NCBI RefSeq assembly: GCF_964355755.1
Contig: NC_092674.1
Span: 8,561,001 to 8,625,000, forward strand
DNA: 64,000 nucleotides
Direction of reading: 5' to 3'
From: Antedon mediterranea
Lineage: Eukaryota; Echinodermata; Crinoidea; Comatulida; Antedonidae
Position 1 is the first letter of the stretch; every line of letters starts with the position of its first letter. Shown piece by piece: positions 12,781 to 32,900 of this stretch. Under the pieces are notes generated by a model. It was given only the letters and a program-made list of their open reading frames with translations. It did no database searches and was not told the origin of the DNA. A program made the position numbers and the translations under genes.

Positions 12781-12820
12781 CACTGATGAACGGCTAGTGT
12801 TGCCCGAAAGCTCTGCTAAC
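12781..12820 (+). ncRNA. Hammerhead-ribozyme-like core in a repeat remnant (degenerate)
   Basis: CTGATGA (12783-12789) is followed by a short imperfect hairpin (CGGC, seven-base loop, GCCC) and GAAA (12806-12809). This is the order and spacing of a type I hammerhead: conserved core box, stem II, GAAA. The cleavage-side box expected after GAAA (a C then GTC) reads GCTC, so it is probably inactive. It sits in a repeat fragment ending about 12860, and could also be chance similarity. Confidence 0.35.
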
Positions 12821-12916
12821 TTTTCTGGCTGTTTTACTTTTACTTTACGCTTTTATTTTGTATCTCCATTGAGATCCAGCCACTGATACCCACAGCATTG
12901 TCATTTTTTCAGTAAT

Positions 12917-12917
12917 T

Positions 12918-12951
<34 letters not shown>
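12917..12951. repeat. (TA)n microsatellite
   Basis: Alternating TA run interrupted by a single C. Confidence 0.9.
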
Positions 12952-13062
12952 AACACATTAGGCAATGAACATTAATTCGAAACCGCCCGGTGATATACTG
13001 AAATTTAATTAATTAATTTGAAACGATAAAGATGAGGAAATCTGTGAGAATGAGAAAAAGTC

Positions 13063-13134
13063 GCCCCAACCGAGACTCGAACTCGGACCGCCTGCTTGAT
13101 ATGCAGATGTCCTAACCATTAGACCACTAGGGCT
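13063..13134 (-). tRNA. tRNA-Asp-like cloverleaf with anticodon AUC, probably a SINE head or pseudo-tRNA
   Basis: A 72-nt sequence folding into a complete cloverleaf: acceptor GCCCTAG/TTGGGGC (with wobble pairs), D-arm GTCT/GGAC, anticodon stem TCTGC/GCAGG, loop ATATCAA, T-stem CCGAG/CTCGG and loop TTCGAGT, discriminator G. The A box TGGTCTAATGG and B box AGTTCGAGTCT are present, and a run of five T follows. The anticodon reads AUC, whereas animal tRNA-Asp uses GUC, and position 32 is A instead of a pyrimidine. These oddities favour a tRNA-derived SINE or pseudogene over a working tRNA. Confidence 0.6.
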
Positions 13135-13139
13135 TTCAT

Positions 13140-13680
13140 GGTATTGTTCAAACTCGATTGGCTAGTGACTCTTTAACATTCTCGGCGTGGTACGGCGGAA
13201 CAGCACTATATACATATTTTATATATCATTTCGCCTTGGGAAAATGTTCACTTAATAGGTGTCCCAGAGGTTCTATAGCTGATGAGTGTAAAAATAAAAA
13301 CGTTGAGATCTACAATTATTATGTATGCCTAATAATAGCGATTATGTGAAAACATTAAAGATGATTGTATTCTGCTTATATTTGACATTTGAGTTTAAGA
13401 TAACATTTTCCGTTTTACATTAAGGTAATGTACCAGTACTGTATAATCATGAAAATAAGAAATAATGACATTGCAAAACTTTAAAGTAGGCCTACATGTA
13501 TTGTACTTAAATTGCACATATTAATATAAAATAAAGTAGTAGGGCCTAATGAATTCTGTATGTTTTATTTGTATGCCGCATTTACCATGAACGTATCCAA
13601 AAGATGTGACGTGCCGACATCACCAGACGTAGATTAATTCGGCGTATAACAATTTGAGTAAGGGTAAAATCGCAGGGGTA
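13140..13680. other. Intergenic, nothing recognised
   Basis: AT-rich spacer between the tRNA-like sequence and the tandem array. Confidence 0.4.
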
Positions 13681-14340
13681 ATTGGACATCCCTATTAAAG
13701 GGACACTTTTCAGTGAAACGATAGAAGAACAACATAACACACCACGATGGGACATATCTATTAAAGGGAAACTTTCCCATGAAGAATGAGGGACAACATA
13801 ACACACCACGGTGGGAACATCTCTATTAAAGGGAAACTTTTATGTAAAAAATGAGGGACAACATAAAACACCACGGTGGGGACATCTCTATTAAAGGGAC
13901 ACTTTTCAGTGAAACGATAGAGGAACAACATAATACACCATGATGGGGACATCTCTATTAAAGGGACACTTTTCTCGTGAAGTATGAGGAACAACATAAT
14001 ACACCACGATGGGGACATCTCTATTAAAGGGACACTTTTCCGTGAAGAATGAGAGACAATATAACACACCACGGTGGGGACATCTCTATTAAAGGGACAT
14101 TTTCCCATGAAGAATGAGGGACAACATAACACACCACGATGGGGCCATCTCTATTAAAGGGACACTTTTCCGTGAAGAATGAGAGACAACATAACACACC
14201 ACGGTGGGGACATCTCTATTAAAGAGACATTTTCCCATGAAGAATGAGGAACAACATAATACACCACGATGGGGACATCTCTATTAAAGGGACACTTTTC
14301 TCGTGAAGTATGAGGAACAACATAACACACCACGATGGGG
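13681..14340. repeat. 65-67-bp tandem array, left part (about 10 units)
   Basis: Unit starts (GACATCTCTATT-type) fall at 13685, about 13750, about 13816, 13881, 13948, 14014, 14079, 14144, 14209, 14274 and 14340, a spacing of 65-67 bp. Each unit carries CTCTATTAAAGGGACACTTT, then a variable GTGAA-rich part and GAACAACATAACACACCACG. Minus-strand ORFs across it are simply the repeat read through. A SINE interrupts it at 14345. Confidence 0.92.
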
Positions 14341-14344
14341 ACAA

Positions 14345-14704
14345 TGTATTATTTTATTTATTTTATTTTATGTCTTTAGGCAATGTGGCCAAGGATTACC
14401 AATAGTGAATTAATCACTGTCCTATCAGATAGGTGGTAATCCCCCTGATACAGGGGCTATTGTGTGAACCAGTTCACCGGGGTAACCCCCTACTCTTTTT
14501 CGAATAATGAACTGGGTTCTTTAAAGTACACACAGGTTATAACTGTGTACACTGGACCTACGGTTTATAGTCCTTATCCGAGAAGACTTGTTCCACCACC
14601 AGAACTAGGAGCGAGTCGGCCTCGAACCCTTGCCGATGTTGTTGTTGGCTCTTTAGGTACGGTAAACGGCGCCCCTACCTTAACCGCTCGGCCATATGAC
14701 TCGC
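14345..14704 (-). mobile_element. tRNA-derived SINE (class II tRNA head) inserted in the tandem array
   Basis: On the minus strand the element starts at 14704 with acceptor GCGAGTC, perfectly complementary to GACTCGC at the end of the head (14611). The A box is TGGCCGAGCGG, followed by GTTAAGG, the signature of leucine/serine tRNAs with a long variable arm. A B box GGTTCGAGGCC is present. The unrelated body runs to 14371 and ends in a (TAAAA)-rich tail. A 124-bp stretch of the body is identical to 49016-49139, so the family is probably young. Confidence 0.85.
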
Positions 14705-14960
14705 TCGCTCGCTTAAAGGAACACGTTTCCGTGAAAAATGAGGAACAAAATAACACAGCACGGTGAGGACATCTCTATTAAAGGGACACTTTTCAGTGAA
14801 ACGATAGAGGAACAACATAATACATCAGGATGGGGACGGAAATCTCTATTAAAGGGACACTTTTCTCGTGAATAATGAGGAACAACATAACACAGCACGG
14901 TGGGGGCAATCTGTATTAAAGAGACACTTTTCCGTGATACACGGAGACAATAACACACTG
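14705..14960. repeat. 65-67-bp tandem array, right part (about 3-4 units)
   Basis: The same unit as at 13681-14340 resumes after the SINE, with starts near 14767, 14836 and 14905, then decays. No clear target-site duplication is visible at the SINE edges because the array is repetitive there. Confidence 0.85.
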
Positions 14961-17900
14961 CCGATCCCTATTTAGTGGATATCCCTATTAAGGAAATAAA
15001 GGTGTCGGTTATATTATTACAAGAGGCTCTTTTAAGTAATTATTCTTCAAGAACACAAGGGGAAACGCTGTTATATTAATAGAATATATACAGTAACAAA
15101 TTATTCTGTTCCCTACTTAATAAATCTTTCTATCATACCAAAGCATAATAATCATATCGTGCACGTGCCCAATTAGTTAATTATTCAACTTCAGCTTTAA
15201 GTTAAAAATAAATAATAAATACGTTCTGGTCCCGATTTACTCAGGATAATTAACAATGGGCGCGGTTATTTAATGAATGTTACGATACAAAGGGCCTACT
15301 CAAAAACGTTATAATATTCTTCTTTTGTTAAACAGTAACCAATCTTGCTTATCACGGCCATGCATTTTACGACGTTATAAAATGAATGTATCGATTTTGT
15401 TTCTTTCTTTCAAGTACTGTAGTGGAAATCTAATTTTGTCATTTCTTTAACTACACTAGAAATCACTGCATAATGATGTCAAATTGCATACTATTATCCC
15501 CTTCAACAAATATCGAATATGGATATAGATATAAAGAGAATAATTAAAGGTGCTGTAACTACTGACAGAAGCGGATCCAGGATTTTCAAACGGGGAGCGT
15601 TAATATATAATATTAGTATGCACCAGGGTTGGATACGAGATCCAACTTCAGCCCCATCATGGTTGAACCTCAAGCGCACTGGAAAATGCACTCTAGCCGT
15701 TCTTTGAGTGCGTAAAATGTGCTGTCAAGGGTTTATGTTCTACGTAATAAACAATACAATTTAGCTTAAACACGGAGCCCTGTTGTTACTTTCCATATCA
15801 TGAAGACGGTCTTTTGGGTGTTAATATTCATGAATCATCATTTACGCAATTTTCAGATTAGGTTTGTAGAAATGTATATGAGTGATCATTGATCATAGTA
15901 TCATATTTATTATTATGACATTGTATCAGCACATTGTAATAGAGTAATCATAATAAGTAATACTCAATCGATTTAAAACTATGAGGATATTTCAGTATTC
16001 CAGCAATGATTGCCATGTTACATTCGCAGTTTTCTGTTTCAAGTAACGGAAGACGGCGTCGCCAATTGTCGCGTGCGTGCAATGCGACTCTATAGCAGAC
16101 TATGTCGGTCGGTCGGTAAACAACTAACTCAAATTCATATTTTTTCGTTATTTTGACAGTGGATATTAATACTTGGAGGCAAATATAAATGTTTTTAAAC
16201 ATTTTAATTTACTTTTAACATTTTCAGCAATTTCGGTCGGTTGGTCAGTCAGTAAACACTAACTCAAATCGGCGCACACGACTGCAGACATGTATTGGCC
16301 TTGTTCCGGGGAAGAGTGAATTCAATCTTCCCTGGTTCACTCTTCCCTGATTTGCGTACCGTGAAAAGGAGTAGGCCCACTCATTTTTTATATCATTTGC
16401 ACTGTTAACGTCAGTATCTGAACAGAAATAGAGATGATTGATTATTGTTGGTAATTTCAAGCTTACGTCACCAAGCACAGCTCTGTTATAATCCACGGCG
16501 ACTGAGAAGCAACACCGTGTTTCATCAGGCGACTTATATACACATTGTTAACATTTCAAATACACAAATTGGTATTAAGTAACATATAAGTGTGAGGAAG
16601 ACACTTGACTAAAGAGTACTTCTTCAGTATACACAAGATTATATTTAATTGAATCTCAGAGCTCTTGATCAATACATTTCATATTGACATCCTATTGTCT
16701 AAGCAGGGAAGACTGTAATTTCACTTTTCTTGGTCTAAGCAACTTGATACAAAATCCCAAAAATAAAAATCAGAGGACTTGTCTATTCAATAGTTCAAAA
16801 TGACAACGTGTTCATAATAAATACGATTAGACCGACGGTCCTCATTGATCCCCAATACCTTTTTCCGATTTAAAAAACATTTATGTTGATTTAAAATTTG
16901 AATTACAAAAGTCTATTTTTAGACAAAAATAAAGATTGTTTTCACTTTCAGACAAATTAAAGATTGTTTTCACTTTCAGACAAAATTAAATCAATGAATT
17001 TTTACCAAAAATATATATATTAATTTCTTAACCAAAGCTCTATTAAAATTGTATATCCGCAAATGAATAAATAATCTTATAAATAAATTAATGTTAAATA
17101 TAATATTTTTTTATAACGCTTCTAAACTTTTCAATTTCTAAGCGATATTGTTTTTCAACTATAGCATGAGATATATTTATATTAATTTTTATTTCAATAA
17201 ATTCTAATTGCGCATGCGCAAAAGAAAATATAACAACCCGTTGATTTGCACACATAATTAATTTGTATTTGCGTATAGCTTCACCTGTTTCTAGTTTATA
17301 ATCAACAAATACATTAATTACTTGTTCAGTAGACTAATTAATTCAATTTAGCAATTTCCATGACTAAAGTTCCCGGAGATAATGTGTCTTATAGCTACCT
17401 GTAGTAATTGATTGTGTTTCGTAGTATATTATCGTATTTTACGTAAAGTCGTGTTTTGTTCAGAAGATAATAATGTTGCTTACTTCCTATATGAATCAAT
17501 TTAATTCAACTTGTGTGACCTTATAACCCGTTTCCCGATAGGAGACGAATAAATTCACACGAGCTCTGGTTGTTGTTTTTTTTTTCGCGCCTCACAACAG
17601 TTGATTTAAATTTGCATACGCACGCGCATTAACCACCGCCTTCGATTTTCGTTGAGGAAACGGGCTGAAACGTTGCGCTCATCCACATTCTATACAACTT
17701 TGGGTTAGTAGGCCTGGAAATTACTATCGACACCGTGGATGTGACGGTGGTAAACATTTTGTTTTCACCTGATCCAGACATTTATCCATTTTAGGAAGTT
17801 ATAATACTGATTATAAAGAATAATCTAAACGTTCACATTACTTTTTTATTTCTTTACAACTTAATACAAACAAGGAAGATATATTTTCATGGAAATTCAC

Positions 17901-19410
17901 ATAAATAAAAATAAATAACTTTGTGAATAGCATTATTTACAAATTAACTGATTTTTGTTTTTAAATATGACTTAACGCATTTACAACATTATTTTCCTGT
18001 CCAACAAATGCTGTTTTACAAAGGTGCTTAATATTATATAAATATCATAGGCATATTCATTAGTTCAGCAAAGTAGCAGATCTTAGTTCATTAAGACTGG
18101 CAGAAATTAAAATACAACTCTAATATCTATTTATAGACACACTTACAATGATAACATGTTTGGCAATTACATAAAACTATACTATTTAAGTTATAGTACA
18201 AACCATTTTGTGTATTTTTATTAAATTATTTAAAGATATTTTTGTTCCCTGAAAACATAATTTTTTGTTGAATATACCATTACATCATACATATTACATC
18301 ATATAGCAGAAATCCAAAAATAGTCAAATGGGTTTTTTAACCGTTTATTTTATCTATTTGTAAGTTTTTTTTCTATTGAATAATTTGACTAAATTGCAAA
18401 ATGTATTCAAAGTTCAAAGATTTTATTAATCTTCTTTTTTCATGTTTTCAAATTGGGGACAACAAGTCTTTAATGTTATCCATTTTATCTTTTTTATTAA
18501 AATGTCAATCTTTTTCCCCTCATGATGTAATTCTCCATTTGGTGATTTAGAGGTATATTATTTCGTCGTACCATGCAAATTATTTTTTTTTTTAATGTCT
18601 GTCCTTGTTCTTAATGTATGGTATAAAAATAAATTAATTTATGTTATATTGTCCTTATTTGTTGACCTTTTTTGTTGACCTTAGATGCTTTCATATGCTA
18701 GTTCTACTATATTTACCTAAATGTTTATAAGTCGAAAAATTTGTCATCTTAAAGATGAACACAAATCCTCGCCAAAAAATATTACCATATGTATAATATA
18801 TAAATACAAGAGCCAAGGGCCTATTTCAGAAAGCTAGTAATGAATTATAATATTGAAAGACAAATTAGAATTCTGTACCATGTTAAGTGCATTTTTAGTT
18901 TTTAATACTTGTACTGTATTAACTCTTTCATTCAAAAAGTAGGGTCTTGTTAGGAAATATCCAGAGACTCTACCAGTAGGACTAAATAACTTCTGTCCCA
19001 AAAATTTTTAAAAATATTTGTTATAATCAATTTTCTTAAAAAAACATCTTTCTACCTTAAAATATCAATATTTAAATTATACACTACTTAAAAAAAATAT
19101 TTCCAGTTCAAATGTATGTTCATACCTCCACAGAGTTTTTTTCTAGTCTTTATATATAGTATAAAATCAGTCCACAATAGAGAATAGGATCTCTTGAAAA
19201 GACTGTATAAACAAAACACTCTCAAGGAACTAGCAACTTTTTCAAAAGACTCTTCTAAAGGATTAGTGAGCCTGACAAGAAATAGGACCCCTAGGACTAA
19301 CACATCGTTAAGTCTCTCTATCAGGCCAAATGATCACCACCTCAGGTTAATATTGCTGTAAAATTTGTAGTACATATTTGAGCTTATTCACCAGGTACAG
19401 AATGTCAACG
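14961..19410. other. Gene-free stretch between the tandem array and the RCBTB gene
   Basis: No credible coding exon. Two small items stand out. At 15574 GCGGATCCAGGATTTTCAAA resembles GGTGGATCCAGGACTTTTAA near 6976, a remnant of an unidentified dispersed repeat. At 16922-16982 a segment of about 28 bp (AAAGATTGTTTTCACTTTCA) is directly duplicated. The part nearest 19410 is presumably RCBTB 3' UTR; no polyadenylation signal was assigned. Confidence 0.4.
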
Positions 19411-28769
<9,359 letters not shown>

Positions 28770-29988
28770 CTATTTAAAGAAAAAAGAAATGAGATTAATA
28801 GTTTATGGCAAAATACATGTGCTAAAAACACATGTGAAAAACGATTCCTACAATTTTAATCTGAAATTCGACTTTCCACCAAGAACATTTATTTTTATTT
28901 TTTTATTTCAACAATATTTTACGAGGGTGGTCCAAAGCCGAAGCTGATTATTAGGGACCCTCACAAAAAAACATCATGACAAGATATAAACATGCAACAA
29001 TTAATTATCATTATCAACATGAAAATATTTGAAACCATGCAATAATTTGAATTTGATTAATTTAAATTATCTGATTAACAAGCGGTATATGTGTAAGGAT
29101 CATTCAATCCGGTTTCAAAGTACTGAGAAAGTTTGGTTAGAATAATAATAAAACTTTTTTTCTTCACGCAATCGAAAACCAAATTTCCGACATAAATTTT
29201 GCCTATATTATATTTGATAATAAATAGTTCAATTAACGTTTATTTCTTGTATGGAGAATATAAACTTTTTGATCATAAATACCTATTTTTTCTTTACGAA
29301 AAGCTTCGAAACAGACTTCGTGTCCTAGTACTTCATCAGTTCTGAATAATAACAATAGCACTTTGTCTGGATACAGGAAATACACAACAAGGCTTTATCT
29401 ACTAATTAATAATTAGGCCTAACTAGTGCTTTCCTGCACACCACACACAAAAGGGATACAGCTGGCGGTAAGTGGTATCTATTCAAAATAGCCTGCCTAC
29501 CTGTAGGCTTGTTAGAATGCAGAGCAGTCAACGATCTAAAACTACATTACTCACTATTTACTCTTAAATCTGTAAACGATTTGCAAAATTTAATGACATG
29601 TTATATTTGTTATAAATAAGAAACAGTTTTTAAAGAGAGACACACAGTCGATGATGCATGAATGTTGATAAACAAATGTCTTGACCTCTAAATCGGAAAT
29701 TGTTTACTTCCGTTTTGTTGATTGACTTGTTAACCGGTACAACAAGGTTGAATTAAGGTATATATTTATTTAGTTTCAATGTTCAATTCAAATTCATAAT
29801 AATAAAAAATGCTAAAATCCCCAATATGTTATGTAAATTAAAAATACATTAAAGATTAGCTGCAGAAAAAACAAAACAAACATGTGCATATTTTTAAAGT
29901 CTACCTCTTTGTATTTTGGAATATTCCATGTATTTCCCAAGAATTGCTAGGTCGCTAGAGAGGTCAAGTTTGCACGATAAAAATAGAA
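28770..29988. promoter_or_regulatory. Head-to-head promoter region shared by RCBTB (minus) and FUNDC1 (plus)
   Basis: 1.2 kb separates the two start codons. An ETS-like pair lies near the middle of the FUNDC1-proximal half: CGGAAA at 29694-29699 and ACTTCCG at 29706-29712 (reverse CGGAAGT). The RCBTB start codon follows an acceptor (TTTAAATAG at about 28777-28770), so its transcription starts upstream of an intron. A possible non-coding-exon donor on the minus strand is CAG/GTAGGC near 29503. No TATA box is obvious. Bidirectional use of one promoter is inference. Confidence 0.45.
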
Positions 29989-32900
29989 ATGGCGGATGGT
30001 TATGTCGTCGAAGGTAAAATGTAGATTTTTAGTATTTCGCAGAGTTTGTAGAATAGTTGATAAGGTTTATAAGATTTTGTTCGTAAATTTTAGAATTAAA
30101 TTCATAACGTAATAATTACAATTTCTGATATAAATCATAAATATACAACGATCCAAACCAGGGCAGGTGAGGCTGAGCTGCTGCAGCAACACCGTGCACA
30201 CTCCCCCCACAAGTAGTGTACATACAGTCAGTGTGACTATACTATCTTGTCTCTCGATCACTCTCGAGTGGTCCTGAATGATGCAATCCCCTCTAATAAG
30301 CCACCAACCTCCATTCAAAATTAATTAAGTTCAGGTTATACTAAGATGTAGGTATTATGTCAAACATTGAAGCTTTAAATATGCTATGCAAATTAAATAA
30401 TTTGTGATATTTCTTATTTTCATTTTATTGTGATTTTGTTTGAGAATTTCATTCTGTTTTTTAAATGTATTTATTTGTCTTCACTGTATCACACTGTACT
30501 TATTAATAAATGGTGCAACCAAAATAAAAACTTAAAATTAGATCAAAAGTAAGGACATTTTAAAAGGCAAACAACATGTACGTACACTAAAAATAAAAAA
30601 TAGATGAGATGCTGAATATGAATGAATATCCAAAACCAGATGAAAATTTTTAATCATCATTGTAATCTAAAATTGGTTTTTTCATATTAATTCCTTTACA
30701 TTATTTAGCTCTTGATTCTACATTCCTTGTACACTGTCGTCCCTACTAACAAATTAAAGCCTAAACACCAAGCCGCCTTAAGACCTATGGTAATTAAAGA
30801 CCCCTTCCCTGCAATTTTGGACGTTTTTTGGAAAATAATACATATATATCACTTTAAAAACATTAAACCATGTCATTCCTTGTCTTAAATGTACGTTTTA
30901 TGGTAAATTATGATAAAAAGTGAGAAACAATGCACTACCTAAGTAGCTCGCGGCGATCGACCTCTCGTGGACGGTCTCAGGCCTAGCCTAGCTAGGCTTA
31001 GTTTTGTAGGCCTAGCTGGTAAACATCGGTAATGTACAAACATCGTACGCTAGCTATATACCTAGCCTGACGTTGTATAGTTGCTGCATTAATTATCTTT
31101 CTATTTTTGCCAGACTCCGTTGATACAAATTGGGGAAAACCCGGTATTTTCGCTGAAAAGTTAGGAGTCTTCCATTTGTTTTGGCTTCACGATCGATCGA
31201 AAAGTGGGCGAATTACAGGTGAAAAACAACAATATCAATCCGCGCGCAATGCATTTTGGGATTTATAGCGGGCCGCTATAATTATTAAAATCGATTTATT
31301 TTTCACATTTTTAACCGTTTAAAGACGAAAAAAGTTATCGCAATAGGACCATATAGTATTATTTTTACATTAAATATAGTTTGTGACCTTAAATTAGATC
31401 TAAAAAACGTAGGGAATGGGGCTTTAAGCCTTTGCAGTTGCAGATCCTAAACTGTGGAACAATCGTTCTGATCCTATAAAAAATGCATCCTCTATCATAG
31501 TTTTCAAAACAATCCTAAAAACCCATCTTTTTTCTTTGTAATTTGTTTCTGTTTTTCTCTCAGCGCTTTGGGACAATCTTTTGATTGCTTTATAAATCGA
31601 AAAAAATTACTTTACACATGACTGAGTGTTGTCTAATTGAATGTCTTAACATTTTACCTTTTTTGTAGATGTATCATCATCAGATGAAGAAGAAGAAGTC
31701 ATAGAGGTTTTAGAGGCTCAGAGCCATAATAGTAGGAATGGCGACGACCCATTTGAGATTCTTGAAATTGTTAGAGCAAATAAAAGCTGGGTGCAGAATT
31801 TTGTAGGGGGTCAGCTATCAGAACGTTCAACACCGGTACAAATTGGCTTTGGAGGTGTCAGTGGTTGGTGAGTCTATATCTATTATTTTTTCACAGGTAT
31901 TCTCAATGTACTTAGTATAAAGTGCAAATTACGTCTCAGAGTAGGGCAAAACATCTGACAAATTACTCAACACCCTGACGCAAAGCTACTCCACAGTAGC
32001 AAAATCCTGTTGGTGTAGTACCCGCTGCTTACTTGGGCTCAAATCTAACCCCTAGCCATCAGCGCAAGCTCGGTGATCTAGAGGTATAAACACCGGGCTA
32101 GTGCTGGTGAGCTGTGAGTTCAAAATTCACATTACTCCTCATAAAAGTTTCCTTTCACACACAAATTTGAAGTATTTCATCATTCTTAAGCTATATCTAC
32201 ACAAACTAGTTTGAAAAAAAAATGTGCCCGAATATGGTAATGATATGCTTAAATATGGTAGTAATATGACATCATCATATCCATATATGGGCACAAACAT
32301 ATTTTTTTCACATAAAATTTGATGGTGTAGACAGAGATTTTATGATTCAAGCATTTTTATTCAATTGCACATGTAGGTTGGCAGGCCATCTATTCCAGAA
32401 GGTTGGCAAACTGGCAGCCACTGCTGTGGGTGGTGGATTTCTTCTGATGTTGGTGAGTAGATACAAGTAGTACTTAGTATTGAATACTTACTATTGTTTA
32501 GTGTGTTTCTTTGAGTGATTATTTTACCACATCTTAGTCTCATATACTGAATCCCATTGGTTACGCTAAACTTAAAGTGTGGTTCCCACTAGGACGCAAT
32601 GCAATGCAACGATGCATCGATGCAAAGTGCTTTATTGCATAATTACAAGTGGGAACCGACACAATAGTGCTGCAAAAATCGCTACGGGAAATAAAATCTG
32701 TTATGATTTCATGCAACGACGCAAGGCAAGAAAACTGGAAAACACATAGTTACATACAGTAGTTGCGTTACGCCGCTAATGGGAACCTCACTTAAAGCCA
32801 AACATTGGTTTAGTCACTGTATTATGAAATATGATTATGGAAATACACTACCTACCTACTAGGTAGGTAGGTAGGTAGTAAAAGTAATGTTTTCACCAGG

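Noticed and set aside
13582-14132. Minus-strand frames of 75-123 codons over the 14-kb array
   Set aside because: They repeat the same peptide every 22 residues because they read the 65-67-bp tandem units; length tracks the repeat, with no domain.
14464-14766. 100-codon plus-strand frame
   Set aside because: It lies in the tRNA-derived SINE and the flanking array and is antisense to the tRNA-like head.
13681-14960. CRISPR array
   Set aside because: The whole 65-67-bp unit is repeated, with no unique spacers between conserved repeats, and the context is an animal genome.
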